From the NCBI RefSeq assembly GCF_024398015.1, contig NZ_CP073747.1:3221001-3285000 (forward strand): 64,000 bases of DNA, read 5' to 3'. This document shows, one piece after another, positions 8,565-17,237 of the stretch; within the stretch, counting starts at the first letter, position 1, and each line of letters starts with the position of its first letter. The notes beneath the pieces are model-generated. The model was not told where the DNA came from, searched no databases, and was given only the letters and a program-made list of their open reading frames with translations. This DNA comes from Kordiimonas sp. SCSIO 12610. Its GTDB lineage: Bacteria; Pseudomonadota; Alphaproteobacteria; Sphingomonadales; Kordiimonadaceae. The position numbers were made by a program, and so were the translations under genes.

Positions 8565-10010
8565 ATGTCAGAGTTAGTTAGTAAAAGAGCACGTTATCAG
8601 GATATTGGCTTAATATTGGGGCCAATTGTTTTTGTTCTCATGCTTTTGGCGCCAATACCCGCTGGCCTTACCTATGAAGCATGGCAGGTGGCATCGGTTG
8701 TTATTTTCATGGCGATATGGTGGGCAACAGAAGCAATACCGGTACCAGCGACAAGCCTGATCCCCCTAATACTGCTACCAGTCCTTGGTGTATCAACCAC
8801 CAAAGAAGCTTCTAACCCTTACACTGATCCAATTATTTTTCTGCTCCTTGGCGGCTTCATTGCTGCAATGGCGATGGAGCGCTGGAACCTGCACAAACGG
8901 ATTGCCTTAAACATCCTGAAACGCGCGGGCAGTCACCCCGCCGCATTGATTGGCGGTTTCATGGTCGCGAGTGCCACACTTTCCATGTGGATATCAAACA
9001 CAGCGACAACACTGATGATGGTGCCTATCGCGCTCAGTGTTTCCCAAACAGTGCTTGGCACCAACGCACATGGCCATAAATTTACGATAGCTTTGTTGCT
9101 TGGGATAGCGTGGTCATCATCTATTGGGGGCGTAGGGACGATCATTGGCACACCGCCAAACGCATTTGTCGTCGGCTTTATGGAACAACAAACAGGCCGC
9201 ACCATCGATTTTCTGGAATGGATGATGCTGGGTGTGCCCGTCGTTGCGTGCATGGTGCCAGCTGCGTGGTTCGTGGTTACCAAAATAGTTTTTCGTTTCA
9301 ATGCAGATGAAGTCAAAGGCGGTGATAAGGTCGTTCAGGAAAAACTTGCGGAAATCAAAGGCATTTCAAAAGCGGAAATTCGGGTCGCGATTGTCTTTGG
9401 TTCCATGTCACTCGCATGGATGACACGTCGACTTTTGATAGAAATACCAGGTTTGGAAAATCTATCCAATATGGGCATCGCTATAATGGGGGCTGTTGCT
9501 ATGTTTTTGGTACCCGCTGGTAATGGTAAACGCGATTTTCTATTGAACTGGGAAAGCGCTGTGAAGCTTCCTTGGGGGGTTATCCTACTATTTGGAGGTG
9601 GCCTTAGCCTCGCTGCTGCCATCAAGAAAACTGGCCTTGCTATTTGGTTAGGTGAAGGATTATCGGCACTGTCGGGCGCTCCGTTGTTATTATTAATCTT
9701 TGCGATTGTGGCGCTGGTAATTTTCCTGACGGAACTGACGTCCAACACGGCCACCACAGCAGCGCTCGTTCCCGTGTTAGCGGCAGTCGCCACCACAGGA
9801 AACATTGACCCAATTCTACTGGCTGCCCCAACTGCAATGGCGGCAAGCTGTGCCTTCATGCTGCCAGTTGCCACCGCACCCAATGCCGTAATTTATTCTA
9901 CAGGGAATTTTACCATACCCCAAATGGCGAAAGCCGGTCTTTGGCTAAACATACTTGGGACATTCATTATTAGCGCAGTTTGCTACAGCCTGATTCCACT
10001 TATATTTTAA
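8565..10010 (+). CDS. DASS (SLC13) family anion:sodium symporter
   Basis: A 481-residue inner-membrane transporter with about eleven hydrophobic segments. The divalent anion:sodium symporter family is recognised by two SNT motifs, WISNTATTLMMVP (near 148) and ELTSNTATTAALVP (near 402), plus the GGVGTIIGTPPNAF stretch near 194. Members carry succinate, malate, citrate or sulfate with sodium; the substrate is not predictable here. The start is the ATG at 8565, preceded by GGGAGAGG; an in-frame GTG at 8550 sits before that ribosome site and is unlikely. It converges on the next gene with only four bases between stops. Confidence 0.88.
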   Translation: MSELVSKRARYQDIGLILGPIVFVLMLLAPIPAGLTYEAWQVASVVIFMAIWWATEAIPVPATSLIPLILLPVLGVSTTKEASNPYTDPIIFLLLGGFIAAMAMERWNLHKRIALNILKRAGSHPAALIGGFMVASATLSMWISNTATTLMMVPIALSVSQTVLGTNAHGHKFTIALLLGIAWSSSIGGVGTIIGTPPNAFVVGFMEQQTGRTIDFLEWMMLGVPVVACMVPAAWFVVTKIVFRFNADEVKGGDKVVQEKLAEIKGISKAEIRVAIVFGSMSLAWMTRRLLIEIPGLENLSNMGIAIMGAVAMFLVPAGNGKRDFLLNWESAVKLPWGVILLFGGGLSLAAAIKKTGLAIWLGEGLSALSGAPLLLLIFAIVALVIFLTELTSNTATTAALVPVLAAVATTGNIDPILLAAPTAMAASCAFMLPVATAPNAVIYSTGNFTIPQMAKAGLWLNILGTFIISAVCYSLIPLIF

Positions 10011-10014
10011 TGGA

Positions 10015-11022
10015 TCAAATATCCCACAAATCAGATGCCCCCAAGACCTCAGGACGGTTAAGGAAACTTTTGTTTGCGTTTTGATACGGCGCCAGGAATT
10101 CCTGCCTTTCCACATCAGAAAAATAGGGATATTCCATGCCGAGATAAGCACTCTCCACATGCTTTAAATTTTGATTGGAAACTTTTACCCCCGCTTCCAA
10201 AAGATAATCACCAACCTCAGCACGGTCCAATTCACGGTCACCATGAATATGGGACATTTGCACCAATTTACGCCTGAGATTGCGGCGTTTCCCACGCTTA
10301 CCCTTGGCCCAACCAATTTTATTCAGCGCCCAAAATAGCTTCAAATCACGTAGCAACATACGTTCGTTAGTCTCAACCCGATGGTTAGATAAAGTGCCGT
10401 CATCAATACCCAAAAAATTAGGTACCCATTCACTATGGTCCTGACCACCGCACGCTTCCAAAGGCATGATCAGCGTGTGTGGCAGTAAACCCCTTTGCTC
10501 CAACGCATTCAAAAAAAACGACCAATCAAGCTGCTTGCGACTAAAAGAATTTGTAAACTCTGAAAATCGGGCCCCTAGCCCCCTAAACACCTGAAAAGCA
10601 TATAATGATTCTACCCATTTATCCTGACGGCGCACGATCAATCGGGGATGAATATCAAACTCATGACGCCAATTGAATAGAGTGTATAAGAACTGATCCA
10701 ATTTTGGGTAAGCCAAGTCAGAAGCCGATCGCATAACTGGCATAGCACCAATCAAATTTTCTTCACTGATTAAAATATGATCCTGCTCAATCTTCTGGAA
10801 TTCACTCTTAAGATGTTTCTCAAGGTACATCCGTATCAAACTGTTAGGAGACGTATTTTTTACTTTGGTTAGATACCCTTTAAAACCCGTTCCTTTCAGG
10901 TCAGGCCTCGTCAAAAGTTTTATATTTTCTTCTTCCAAATCCGTTGAGTGTGCCCGAAGGAAGGACTGTAATGAAGTAGAGCCAGCCCGATGAACCCCCA
11001 TATGGATAGTTAATTTCTGCAT
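10015..11022 (-). CDS. Sulfotransferase-like P-loop protein
   Basis: A 335-residue protein beginning MQKLTIHMGVHRAGSTSLQSFL. The segment HMGVHRAGSTSLQSFL resembles the 5'-phosphosulfate-binding loop of bacterial sulfotransferase-like proteins (H-x-G-x-x-K/R-x-G-S/T-T-S). A basic region with RQDKWVESLYAFQVFRG near residue 135 fits the 3'-phosphate motif position. No signal peptide is seen. The substrate is unknown; such enzymes often modify surface glycans or lipids. It stands alone between a transporter and dapF. The ATG at 11022 is chosen over a TTG two codons earlier. The family call is by motif resemblance only. Confidence 0.6.
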   Translation of the reverse strand: MQKLTIHMGVHRAGSTSLQSFLRAHSTDLEEENIKLLTRPDLKGTGFKGYLTKVKNTSPNSLIRMYLEKHLKSEFQKIEQDHILISEENLIGAMPVMRSASDLAYPKLDQFLYTLFNWRHEFDIHPRLIVRRQDKWVESLYAFQVFRGLGARFSEFTNSFSRKQLDWSFFLNALEQRGLLPHTLIMPLEACGGQDHSEWVPNFLGIDDGTLSNHRVETNERMLLRDLKLFWALNKIGWAKGKRGKRRNLRRKLVQMSHIHGDRELDRAEVGDYLLEAGVKVSNQNLKHVESAYLGMEYPYFSDVERQEFLAPYQNANKSFLNRPEVLGASDLWDI

Positions 11023-11139
11023 AACCAAACTATATTTCTTTTAATAAGGCTAAGATTTATTACACAAAAGCGCGATTTCGTCATGTTTGTTCTTTGAAAA
11101 CTATAGACTCAGGCCTGCCACACCCCATATAAGCAGCGC

Positions 11140-11961
11140 ATGAGTGAAACACAGACATATCAGTTTTTAAAAATGCACGGCCTTGGCAATGATTTTGTCA
11201 TTTTTGATGCGCGTGAGAACGATCTTAATCTGTCGGATGATCAAGTCCGCATGATTGCAAACCGTAAACGCGGCGTTGGTTTTGATCAACTCATCTTGCT
11301 GCGCAACAGCGATCAAGCTGACGTATTTATGGAAATCAGGAATGCTGACGGATCACGTGTAGAGGCATGCGGTAACGCAACCCGCTGTGTTGGTCAAATT
11401 ATCCTCGATGAAAAATCACTTACTTCCATATCAATTGAAACCGATGCCGGATTATTAAGCGCTAAAACTTCAGCACTTGGTATTTCTGTGAATATGGGGC
11501 CTGCAAACACTGAATGGCAAGCTATCCCTTTGGCAGCAAAAATGGACACATTGCAGGTCGATTTTACACTTGGCGCATTATCAACGCCGGTTTGTGTAAA
11601 CATGGGCAATCCGCATGCTGTGTTTTTTGTTGATGATGTCAATGGAATCGACCTTGAAACACTTGGCCCGCAGATCGAACATCATCCCTTATTCCCCGAG
11701 CGAGTGAACGTTTCTATTGCCTCAGTGAACGGGCAAGAAATTCGCCAACGCGTTTGGGAACGCGGTGTCGGTATTACCGAAGCCTGCGGTACAGGCGCGT
11801 GCGCAGGTGCGGTTGCCGCTATACGTCGCAATATGATCGAAGGTCGCAAAGCAACCGTATTACTGGATGGTGGCCCTCTTGAGATTGAATGGATGGGCGA
11901 TAATTCAGTTCAAATGACAGGAAGTGCTACATTGGCCTTCAAAGGTGAAATTGATCTGTGA
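11140..11961 (+). CDS. dapF: Diaminopimelate epimerase
   Basis: DapF converts LL- to meso-diaminopimelate, the precursor of lysine and of the peptidoglycan cross-link. The two catalytic cysteines are visible in EACGNATRC (Cys77) and EACGTGACA (Cys216). The N-terminal FLKMHGLGNDFVIFDAR motif is typical. Length, 273 residues, is normal. Its TGA overlaps the GTG start of mtaB by four bases. The order dapF-mtaB-ftsY is common in Alphaproteobacteria. Confidence 0.97.
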   Translation: MSETQTYQFLKMHGLGNDFVIFDARENDLNLSDDQVRMIANRKRGVGFDQLILLRNSDQADVFMEIRNADGSRVEACGNATRCVGQIILDEKSLTSISIETDAGLLSAKTSALGISVNMGPANTEWQAIPLAAKMDTLQVDFTLGALSTPVCVNMGNPHAVFFVDDVNGIDLETLGPQIEHHPLFPERVNVSIASVNGQEIRQRVWERGVGITEACGTGACAGAVAAIRRNMIEGRKATVLLDGGPLEIEWMGDNSVQMTGSATLAFKGEIDL

Positions 11962-13229
11962 GCAACAAACCTGACATTGTTACATTTGGTTGCCGCCTGA
12001 ACGCTTATGAAAGCGAGGTAATGCGCCGCCATGCGGAAAGCGCAGGGCTTGATGATGTTGTGATTTTCAATACCTGCAGCGTTACTGCGGAAGCCGTCAG
12101 GCAAGCACGCCAAAGCATTCGGCGCACCAAACGCGAACGACCAGACGCAAAGATTATCGTCACAGGTTGTGCTGCCCAGATCGATCCAAAACAATTCGCT
12201 GAGATGGAGGAAGTTTCCTCAATCCTTGGCAACCAGGAAAAGTTGGAAGCCAAATCCTTTCAAGGCTTATCTCTTGATAGTGCTGAACGCGTGCAGGTCA
12301 ATGATATCTTCTCAGTCACAGAAACAGCAGGGCATTTAATCGATGGGTTCGGCGAACGGGCCCGTGCATTCGTTCAAATTCAAAATGGGTGCAATCATCG
12401 CTGTACCTTCTGTATCATCCCATATGGTCGCGGCAATAGCCGCTCCGTTCCTATGGGTGAAGTGGTTGGCCAGATTAAAAATCTTGTCGCGCGAGGATAT
12501 AATGAGGTTGTCCTGACGGGCGTAGACATCACGAGTTACGGCGAAGACCTTCCGGGCACTCCAACGCTCGGTATATTGACGCAGAAGATATTGAAACTGG
12601 TTCCCGACCTTCCGCGCCTTAGAATTTCATCGATCGATAGTATCGAGGTGGATGAACCACTTTATGACGCCATCATTGGCGAAAAGCGCGTTATGCCACA
12701 TTTGCACCTGTCCTTGCAGGCAGGCGACAATATGATCCTGAAGCGGATGAAACGCAGGCACATGCGCGAAGATGCAATCGAATTTGCGAACAGAGTAAAA
12801 AAGGCGCGCCCTGAAATGGTATTTGGTGCCGACATTATCGCAGGCTTCCCAACCGAAACGGATGCCATGTTTGAAAACAGTCTGAAACTTGTCGAAGACT
12901 GTGATCTAACATGGCTGCATGTTTTCCCCTATTCGGAACGGGAGGGCACACCCGCCGCCAAGATGCCACCCGTCGCGAAAGCCGTTCGAAAAGAGCGCGC
13001 GCAAGCACTTCGCCGCCTTGGTGAACAGCAAGTCCAAAAACTAATGACATCTAAGATTGGTCAAACGGCAAACATTTTGATTGAACGAGCCGCGGGTGGT
13101 GTTGCAACAGGCCATAGCGAACAATTTATCCCTGTGAAGCTGACGGGTAATTTTAAGGCGGGCGAGATCGTAAGGGCGACGCTTGACCGGGTTGACGAAC
13201 AGGTTATGACTGCTAGTCATATGGTATAA
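11958..13229 (+). CDS. mtaB: tRNA t6A37 methylthiotransferase MtaB
   Basis: MtaB adds a methylthio group to t6A at tRNA position 37 by radical SAM chemistry with two [4Fe-4S] clusters. The N-terminal UPF0004 domain has Cys12 (FGCRLNAYESE), Cys40 (NTCSVTAEA) and Cys71 (TGCAAQ). The radical SAM domain has Cys145, Cys149 and Cys152 (CNHRCTFCIIPYGRGN). The GCRLN and AEAxRQARQ features separate it from MiaB and RimO, both also in this window. The GTG start overlaps the dapF stop; ftsY follows after 19 bases. The length of 423 residues is normal. Confidence 0.94.
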   Translation: MSNKPDIVTFGCRLNAYESEVMRRHAESAGLDDVVIFNTCSVTAEAVRQARQSIRRTKRERPDAKIIVTGCAAQIDPKQFAEMEEVSSILGNQEKLEAKSFQGLSLDSAERVQVNDIFSVTETAGHLIDGFGERARAFVQIQNGCNHRCTFCIIPYGRGNSRSVPMGEVVGQIKNLVARGYNEVVLTGVDITSYGEDLPGTPTLGILTQKILKLVPDLPRLRISSIDSIEVDEPLYDAIIGEKRVMPHLHLSLQAGDNMILKRMKRRHMREDAIEFANRVKKARPEMVFGADIIAGFPTETDAMFENSLKLVEDCDLTWLHVFPYSEREGTPAAKMPPVAKAVRKERAQALRRLGEQQVQKLMTSKIGQTANILIERAAGGVATGHSEQFIPVKLTGNFKAGEIVRATLDRVDEQVMTASHMV

Positions 13230-13248
13230 AAATAGACAAAGAAATCTT

Positions 13249-14193
13249 ATGAGCGAAACAGAAGAAAAAAAGGGTTGGTTCAAACGCCTGACAGCGGGAT
13301 TAAAAAAATCCTCAAACGCAATCTCAAGCGGCGTTACAGGAATTTTCACCAAACGCAAGCTGGATGACGAAACGCTAGAAGAACTTGAAGACCTTCTGAT
13401 CACAACCGACCTCGGTGTTAGTGTTGCATCCCGTTTAACTGAAACGCTCGCCAAAGATCGTTATGATAAAGAAATCTCTGACGAGGAGGTTAAACAGGTT
13501 CTGGCTGATGAGGTTACTAAGATTCTTGAACCTGTAGCCAAGCCCCTCTTGCCAAACGCAGAAAATCGCCCTCATATTATTTTGATGGCTGGCGTAAACG
13601 GTGCAGGGAAAACCACAACTATTGGCAAGCTCGCCAAAAAATTCCGTGATGAAGGCAAATCAGTCATGATGGCCGCTGGTGACACATTCCGCGCTGCTGC
13701 CGTCGAACAGCTTCAGGTTTGGGGGAAGCGGGTCGGTGTGCCTGTCATCACCAAGGAACTGGGTACTGACGCAGCCGCCCTCGCCTTCGAGGCGGTTGAC
13801 CGCGCCATCCGAGATAATATCGATATTCTTTTGATCGACACCGCCGGAAGGTTGCAGAACCGAAATGAACTAATGGACGAGCTTGCAAAGGTCGTTCGTG
13901 TGATCGGCAAAAAAGTACCAAACGCTCCTCATGATACTGTTATTGTTCTCGACGCAACAACAGGCCAAAACGCAGTTCATCAGGTCGAGGTGTTCCAGAA
14001 AATCGCCAATATTTCCGGCATCGTGATGACCAAGCTTGATGGGTCCGCACGCGGCGGTGTGCTTGTAGCCTGCGCCGAAAAATTTGGCCTACCCGTTCAC
14101 GCAATCGGTGTCGGTGAAAGCATCGAAGATCTTCAGCCTTTTAAAGCTGATGAATTTGCAAAAGCCCTTGTGGGAGTTGCGGAAAGCACATAA
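13249..14193 (+). CDS. ftsY: Signal recognition particle receptor FtsY
   Basis: FtsY is the membrane-associated GTPase that receives the SRP-ribosome complex. The NG domain shows the P-loop GVNGAGKTTTIGKLA (115-129), GDTFRAAAVEQL, LIDTAGRLQNR and TKLDGSARGG. The N-terminal acidic A domain is very short (about 35 residues, lysine-rich amphipathic start GWFKRLTAGLKKSS), as in many Alphaproteobacteria, so membrane contact probably relies on this amphipathic segment. Ffh, its partner, is also in this window. Confidence 0.97.
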   Translation: MSETEEKKGWFKRLTAGLKKSSNAISSGVTGIFTKRKLDDETLEELEDLLITTDLGVSVASRLTETLAKDRYDKEISDEEVKQVLADEVTKILEPVAKPLLPNAENRPHIILMAGVNGAGKTTTIGKLAKKFRDEGKSVMMAAGDTFRAAAVEQLQVWGKRVGVPVITKELGTDAAALAFEAVDRAIRDNIDILLIDTAGRLQNRNELMDELAKVVRVIGKKVPNAPHDTVIVLDATTGQNAVHQVEVFQKIANISGIVMTKLDGSARGGVLVACAEKFGLPVHAIGVGESIEDLQPFKADEFAKALVGVAEST

Positions 14194-14223
14194 CCTACAA
14201 CAATACTCAGGGGGAGAGATATT

Positions 14224-14775
14224 GTGTTGCCGCATCCATTGCTTGTCCTATTAATTGCAGTCTTTATCGCGCTACTTTTAATTCCTTTTAGGTTAATGGA
14301 ACGCTCAGAACGCTTGCAACGAGCACAGCTGATAAAAAACATTAGCTGGATTCATGGAATAAAAACTAGGGTACCGCATAAAAAAGAAGATGTGAGCGAC
14401 ATCATTGCAATGTCAAAGCAAAATAGTTTTGATTACGCAAAAAAATACAGTGCAACAATAAAAGGCGCCTTAGCCAATCCAAATGAAACCAACCTTCAAA
14501 AGTTAGCAGAGATGCTTTATGATGAACGTAATCTTGTCGATCAACTTTGGCATGATTTAGCGCGAGGCCTTACAGATATTCATCAAAACTACCCCATTGA
14601 ATTTGAAGCTCTAACCACCACAATCCTTGAAAATTCCGACGATTACATACAGCTGCATGCAGCGAAAATGCTTTCAACGGGTCGCAAACACAAAGCCGCA
14701 GCAACAGGCCGATTTTTAGATTGGCTGGCCAATCATCCAATATGGCGGAACATTTACAATACTTCAGGGCATTGA
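14224..14775 (+). CDS. Small membrane-anchored protein, function unknown
   Basis: I do not recognise this 183-residue product. It has one N-terminal hydrophobic segment (LVLLIAVFIALLLIPF, about residues 7-22) followed by a charged, mostly helical region of about 160 residues with no cysteine or known motif. The start is a GTG preceded by GGGGGAGAG. It lies 30 bases after ftsY on the same strand, the place where other Alphaproteobacteria may carry septation-related genes, but no similarity to those is visible. It converges on the decarboxylase gene with a 13-base gap. Confidence 0.65.
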   Translation: MLPHPLLVLLIAVFIALLLIPFRLMERSERLQRAQLIKNISWIHGIKTRVPHKKEDVSDIIAMSKQNSFDYAKKYSATIKGALANPNETNLQKLAEMLYDERNLVDQLWHDLARGLTDIHQNYPIEFEALTTTILENSDDYIQLHAAKMLSTGRKHKAAATGRFLDWLANHPIWRNIYNTSGH

Positions 14776-14788
14776 ACCACTAAGCAAT

Positions 14789-16189
14789 TTACGATAAAGC
14801 AACAATCCGTTCCCAAGTCGTCATAACATCATCAGAGCTTGTATTAATCTGCCCAATCTGAAACCTGATAACTGGACGGCCGTTTACAACTGTGCGCGTA
14901 AGGTAAGTAAAGCCATCATCATTTATCTTTGTCAGCAGCGCTTCTGTAGCCTGATCGCTTTCTTCCGCATTACCTTCAACTTTTCTGAAGGTTAAAAGCG
15001 ATAGATTTGGTTTGGTTACCAGCTCAAACCCTTCCGTCATAAATATCTTTTCAGCAAGCTCCTCTGTCATTTCAATATGATTTCGGAACATGGCCTGCAA
15101 ACCCTCGACGCCGTAGGAGCGGATAACAAACCACAATTTCAAGGCCCGCATGCGTCGCCCCAACTGAATGCCCCAATCACGGTAATCCGTAACGCTATTC
15201 CCCTCGCGCGTTTTTAAGTATTCCGGTAAAATTGTGAGCGTGCGCTTTAGTGTATCTGCGTCTTTCACAAAATGCGCTGTACAATCAAAATTAACCCCCA
15301 TCCATTTATGCGGATTAAAAGCATAACTGTCCGCGAGTTCAATCCCGCGCATCAAATATCGGTATTCAGGGCACACCATCGCACTTCCGGCCCACGCGGC
15401 ATCAACATGAAAATACATACTATTGCTGCGAGCAATCAGACCAAGCGGTTCAAGTGGGTCTGAGGCGCCGACACCCGTTGTACCAACCGTCGCGACAAGC
15501 ATGGTGGGTGTAGTGCCGTTTTTTCGGTCGTCCTCAATCATAGATATCAAAGCAGACGGTTTCATCGCAAAGTCATCATCAGTCGGCACAAGCCTGATTG
15601 ATGACTTACCCAGTCCCGCCATTTTTACGGCTTTCTCAACCGAGGAATGCGCCTCTGCTGATGTATAAAAAGCAAGCTTATCCGATGCTTGCAAACCGCT
15701 TTCATTTACACGCCAATCGGTCGCCCGTTCACGTGCGGCCAATACCGCACAAAAGGCCGCGGATGAGGCAGTATCCTGAATAACACCGGACCATTCCGTT
15801 GGCAGCGCCATCATGTCCTTGAGCCAGTTCATCATGGCTTCCTCAAGCTCGGTGGCGGCAGGGCTGGTTTCCCAAAGCATCGCATTTGCGCCCATAATTG
15901 ACGTCAGCATTTCTGCAAGCACAGACGGCGGCGACACATTTGCAGGGAAATAGGCAAAAAACCGCGGGTGTTGCCAGTGGGTCATACCCGGAATGACAAT
16001 ATCCCTAAAGTCATCAAAAAGTGACTGAAATCCTTCGGCCTCCATTGGGGCAGCTGTTGGTATTTGTGCGCGTACCGCACCAGGTTTAACCTGTGAGCGA
16101 ACAGGCAAGGATTTTACATCATCGAAATAATAATCCGCCATCCAATCAATAAGATCATGGGCATTTTTTTTGAAATCGTCTTTGTTCAT
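14789..16189 (-). CDS. PLP-dependent aromatic L-amino acid decarboxylase family protein
   Basis: A 466-residue group II pyridoxal-phosphate decarboxylase. The Schiff-base lysine is in FNPHKWMGVNFDC (Lys295). The cofactor-stacking histidine is in SAEAHSSVEKA (His181) and the pyridine-binding aspartate in HVDAAWAGSA (Asp263). The sequence around these (WQHPRFFAYFPA, ETSPAATELE, NFDCTAHFVK) matches the aromatic amino acid decarboxylase branch rather than glutamate or cysteine-sulfinate decarboxylases. The expected products are tryptamine, tyramine or phenethylamine; the exact substrate is not known. The ATG at 16189, after AGGGATTGCAACCTT, is chosen over an upstream codon at 16231. It is divergent from a TauE/SafE permease. 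Confidence 0.85.
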   Translation of the reverse strand: MNKDDFKKNAHDLIDWMADYYFDDVKSLPVRSQVKPGAVRAQIPTAAPMEAEGFQSLFDDFRDIVIPGMTHWQHPRFFAYFPANVSPPSVLAEMLTSIMGANAMLWETSPAATELEEAMMNWLKDMMALPTEWSGVIQDTASSAAFCAVLAARERATDWRVNESGLQASDKLAFYTSAEAHSSVEKAVKMAGLGKSSIRLVPTDDDFAMKPSALISMIEDDRKNGTTPTMLVATVGTTGVGASDPLEPLGLIARSNSMYFHVDAAWAGSAMVCPEYRYLMRGIELADSYAFNPHKWMGVNFDCTAHFVKDADTLKRTLTILPEYLKTREGNSVTDYRDWGIQLGRRMRALKLWFVIRSYGVEGLQAMFRNHIEMTEELAEKIFMTEGFELVTKPNLSLLTFRKVEGNAEESDQATEALLTKINDDGFTYLTRTVVNGRPVIRFQIGQINTSSDDVMTTWERIVALS

Positions 16190-16266
16190 AAGGTTGCAAT
16201 CCCTGCATGCTTCAGTCAGATAGGATTTCACAATAATTATAATCAGTCATCCCGCAACAATGATTA

Positions 16267-16295
16267 TTGACTAGATTCGAAATCACCTTGATAAG
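16267..16295 (+). promoter_or_regulatory. Sigma-70-like promoter for the TauE/SafE permease
   Basis: TTGACT (16267-16272), a 17-base spacer and GATAAG (16290-16295). Transcription would start at about 16302, only a few bases before the ATG at 16305. No ribosome site precedes that ATG, so the mRNA may be leaderless or nearly so. Confidence 0.5.
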
Positions 16296-16304
16296 ATTAT
16301 CTTC

Positions 16305-17054
16305 ATGGAAATATCACCCGAAATACTAACCATTATCGCCCTCGTATTCCTAGTGGCAGGAACGATCAAAGGCCTAATTGGGATCGGGTTACCAACAATC
16401 GCCATCAGTTTGATGTCGTTGGTGATTGATGCACGCCTCGCAATCACGCTCACGATCATTCCTATGTTTGCATCAAATATCTGGCAGGTGTACAGGGGCG
16501 GAAAAATACTGGAAACCCTTCGGAAATATTGGATATTCTCGACGCTTCTTATTATCTCTATTTTCTGTACAGCCCTGATCAGCAGGTCTGTGTCCTCTGA
16601 TATTATCCTTATAATACTAGGGTCCGTAGTAACCATATACGCCATTTTGAGCTTACTTAAATGGGCACCACGTATTGCCGCACAACACGATCCACATGCC
16701 CAAACCGGGTTCGGATTGGCGGCAGGAATACTGGGTGGATTTACCGCAATTTGGGCGCCACCGCTAATTATTTACCTAACATCGCGGCAAATACCGAAGG
16801 ATGAATTTATCAGAGCAACAGGCATGTTAATCACTGTGGGCTCAACACCATTATTGTTTGGCTATGTTCAAAATGGCTTATTAACACCGGAACTCGCTAC
16901 GACCGCCAGCCTAATGACAATCCCTGTTTTAATCGGATTTATAGTCGGGGAATTTCTAAGAAAATATATATCCACCGCGAAATTCCATACGATTGTACTT
17001 AGTATTTTTGCAGTGATGGGAGCAAACTTGGTTTATCGTGGTTTTTTCTCTTAA
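16305..17054 (+). CDS. TauE/SafE family permease
   Basis: A 249-residue polytopic inner-membrane protein with about eight hydrophobic segments. The N-terminal half has the family's glycine-rich repeat (FLVAGTIKGLIGIGLPTIAISLMS, with the G-x-G-x-P element), and the second half has a diverged copy near GFGLAAGILGGFTAIWAPPLIIYL. Members export sulfite, sulfoacetate or other organosulfur anions, and many have unknown substrates. It is divergent from the amino acid decarboxylase. Its 3' end overlaps a doubtful small reading frame on the other strand. Confidence 0.82.
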   Translation: MEISPEILTIIALVFLVAGTIKGLIGIGLPTIAISLMSLVIDARLAITLTIIPMFASNIWQVYRGGKILETLRKYWIFSTLLIISIFCTALISRSVSSDIILIILGSVVTIYAILSLLKWAPRIAAQHDPHAQTGFGLAAGILGGFTAIWAPPLIIYLTSRQIPKDEFIRATGMLITVGSTPLLFGYVQNGLLTPELATTASLMTIPVLIGFIVGEFLRKYISTAKFHTIVLSIFAVMGANLVYRGFFS

Positions 17055-17235
17055 AGTTCGGTTTTATCAAACCCTCCAAAAACTTCATCATCTCGATAGT
17101 CGATGCCTTATTTGCTGACGCATTGAGGTCTTCTGCAACATCAATATAAAATCTTTCATCTAACAAATACCCGGCTTCCGGATAATTAATATTCTGTCCA
17201 TCTTGTTTAAAATCCTCAAGAGTGTATATTTGCAA
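16999..17235 (-). CDS. Doubtful small reading frame, 78 residues
   Basis: This frame begins with TTG immediately after an in-frame stop and runs MQIYTLEDFKQDGQNINYPE onward. Its sequence looks more protein-like than a typical shadow frame, with mixed polar and hydrophobic residues. However, there is no ATG before residue 49 and no clear ribosome site. The last 56 bases overlap the end of the permease gene. It could be a remnant of an inserted gene in this AT-rich stretch. Weak call. Confidence 0.25.
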   Translation of the reverse strand: MQIYTLEDFKQDGQNINYPEAGYLLDERFYIDVAEDLNASANKASTIEMMKFLEGLIKPNFKRKNHDKPSLLPSLQKY

Positions 17236-17237
17236 CT

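Noticed and set aside
9335-9883. 182-codon minus-strand frame inside the DASS transporter
   Set aside because: Antisense to a clear membrane protein, with no recognisable feature.
14789-16189. Cysteine-sulfinate decarboxylase acting with TauE in taurine metabolism
   Set aside because: Active-site surroundings match aromatic amino acid decarboxylases, and no taurine or sulfonate gene is nearby.
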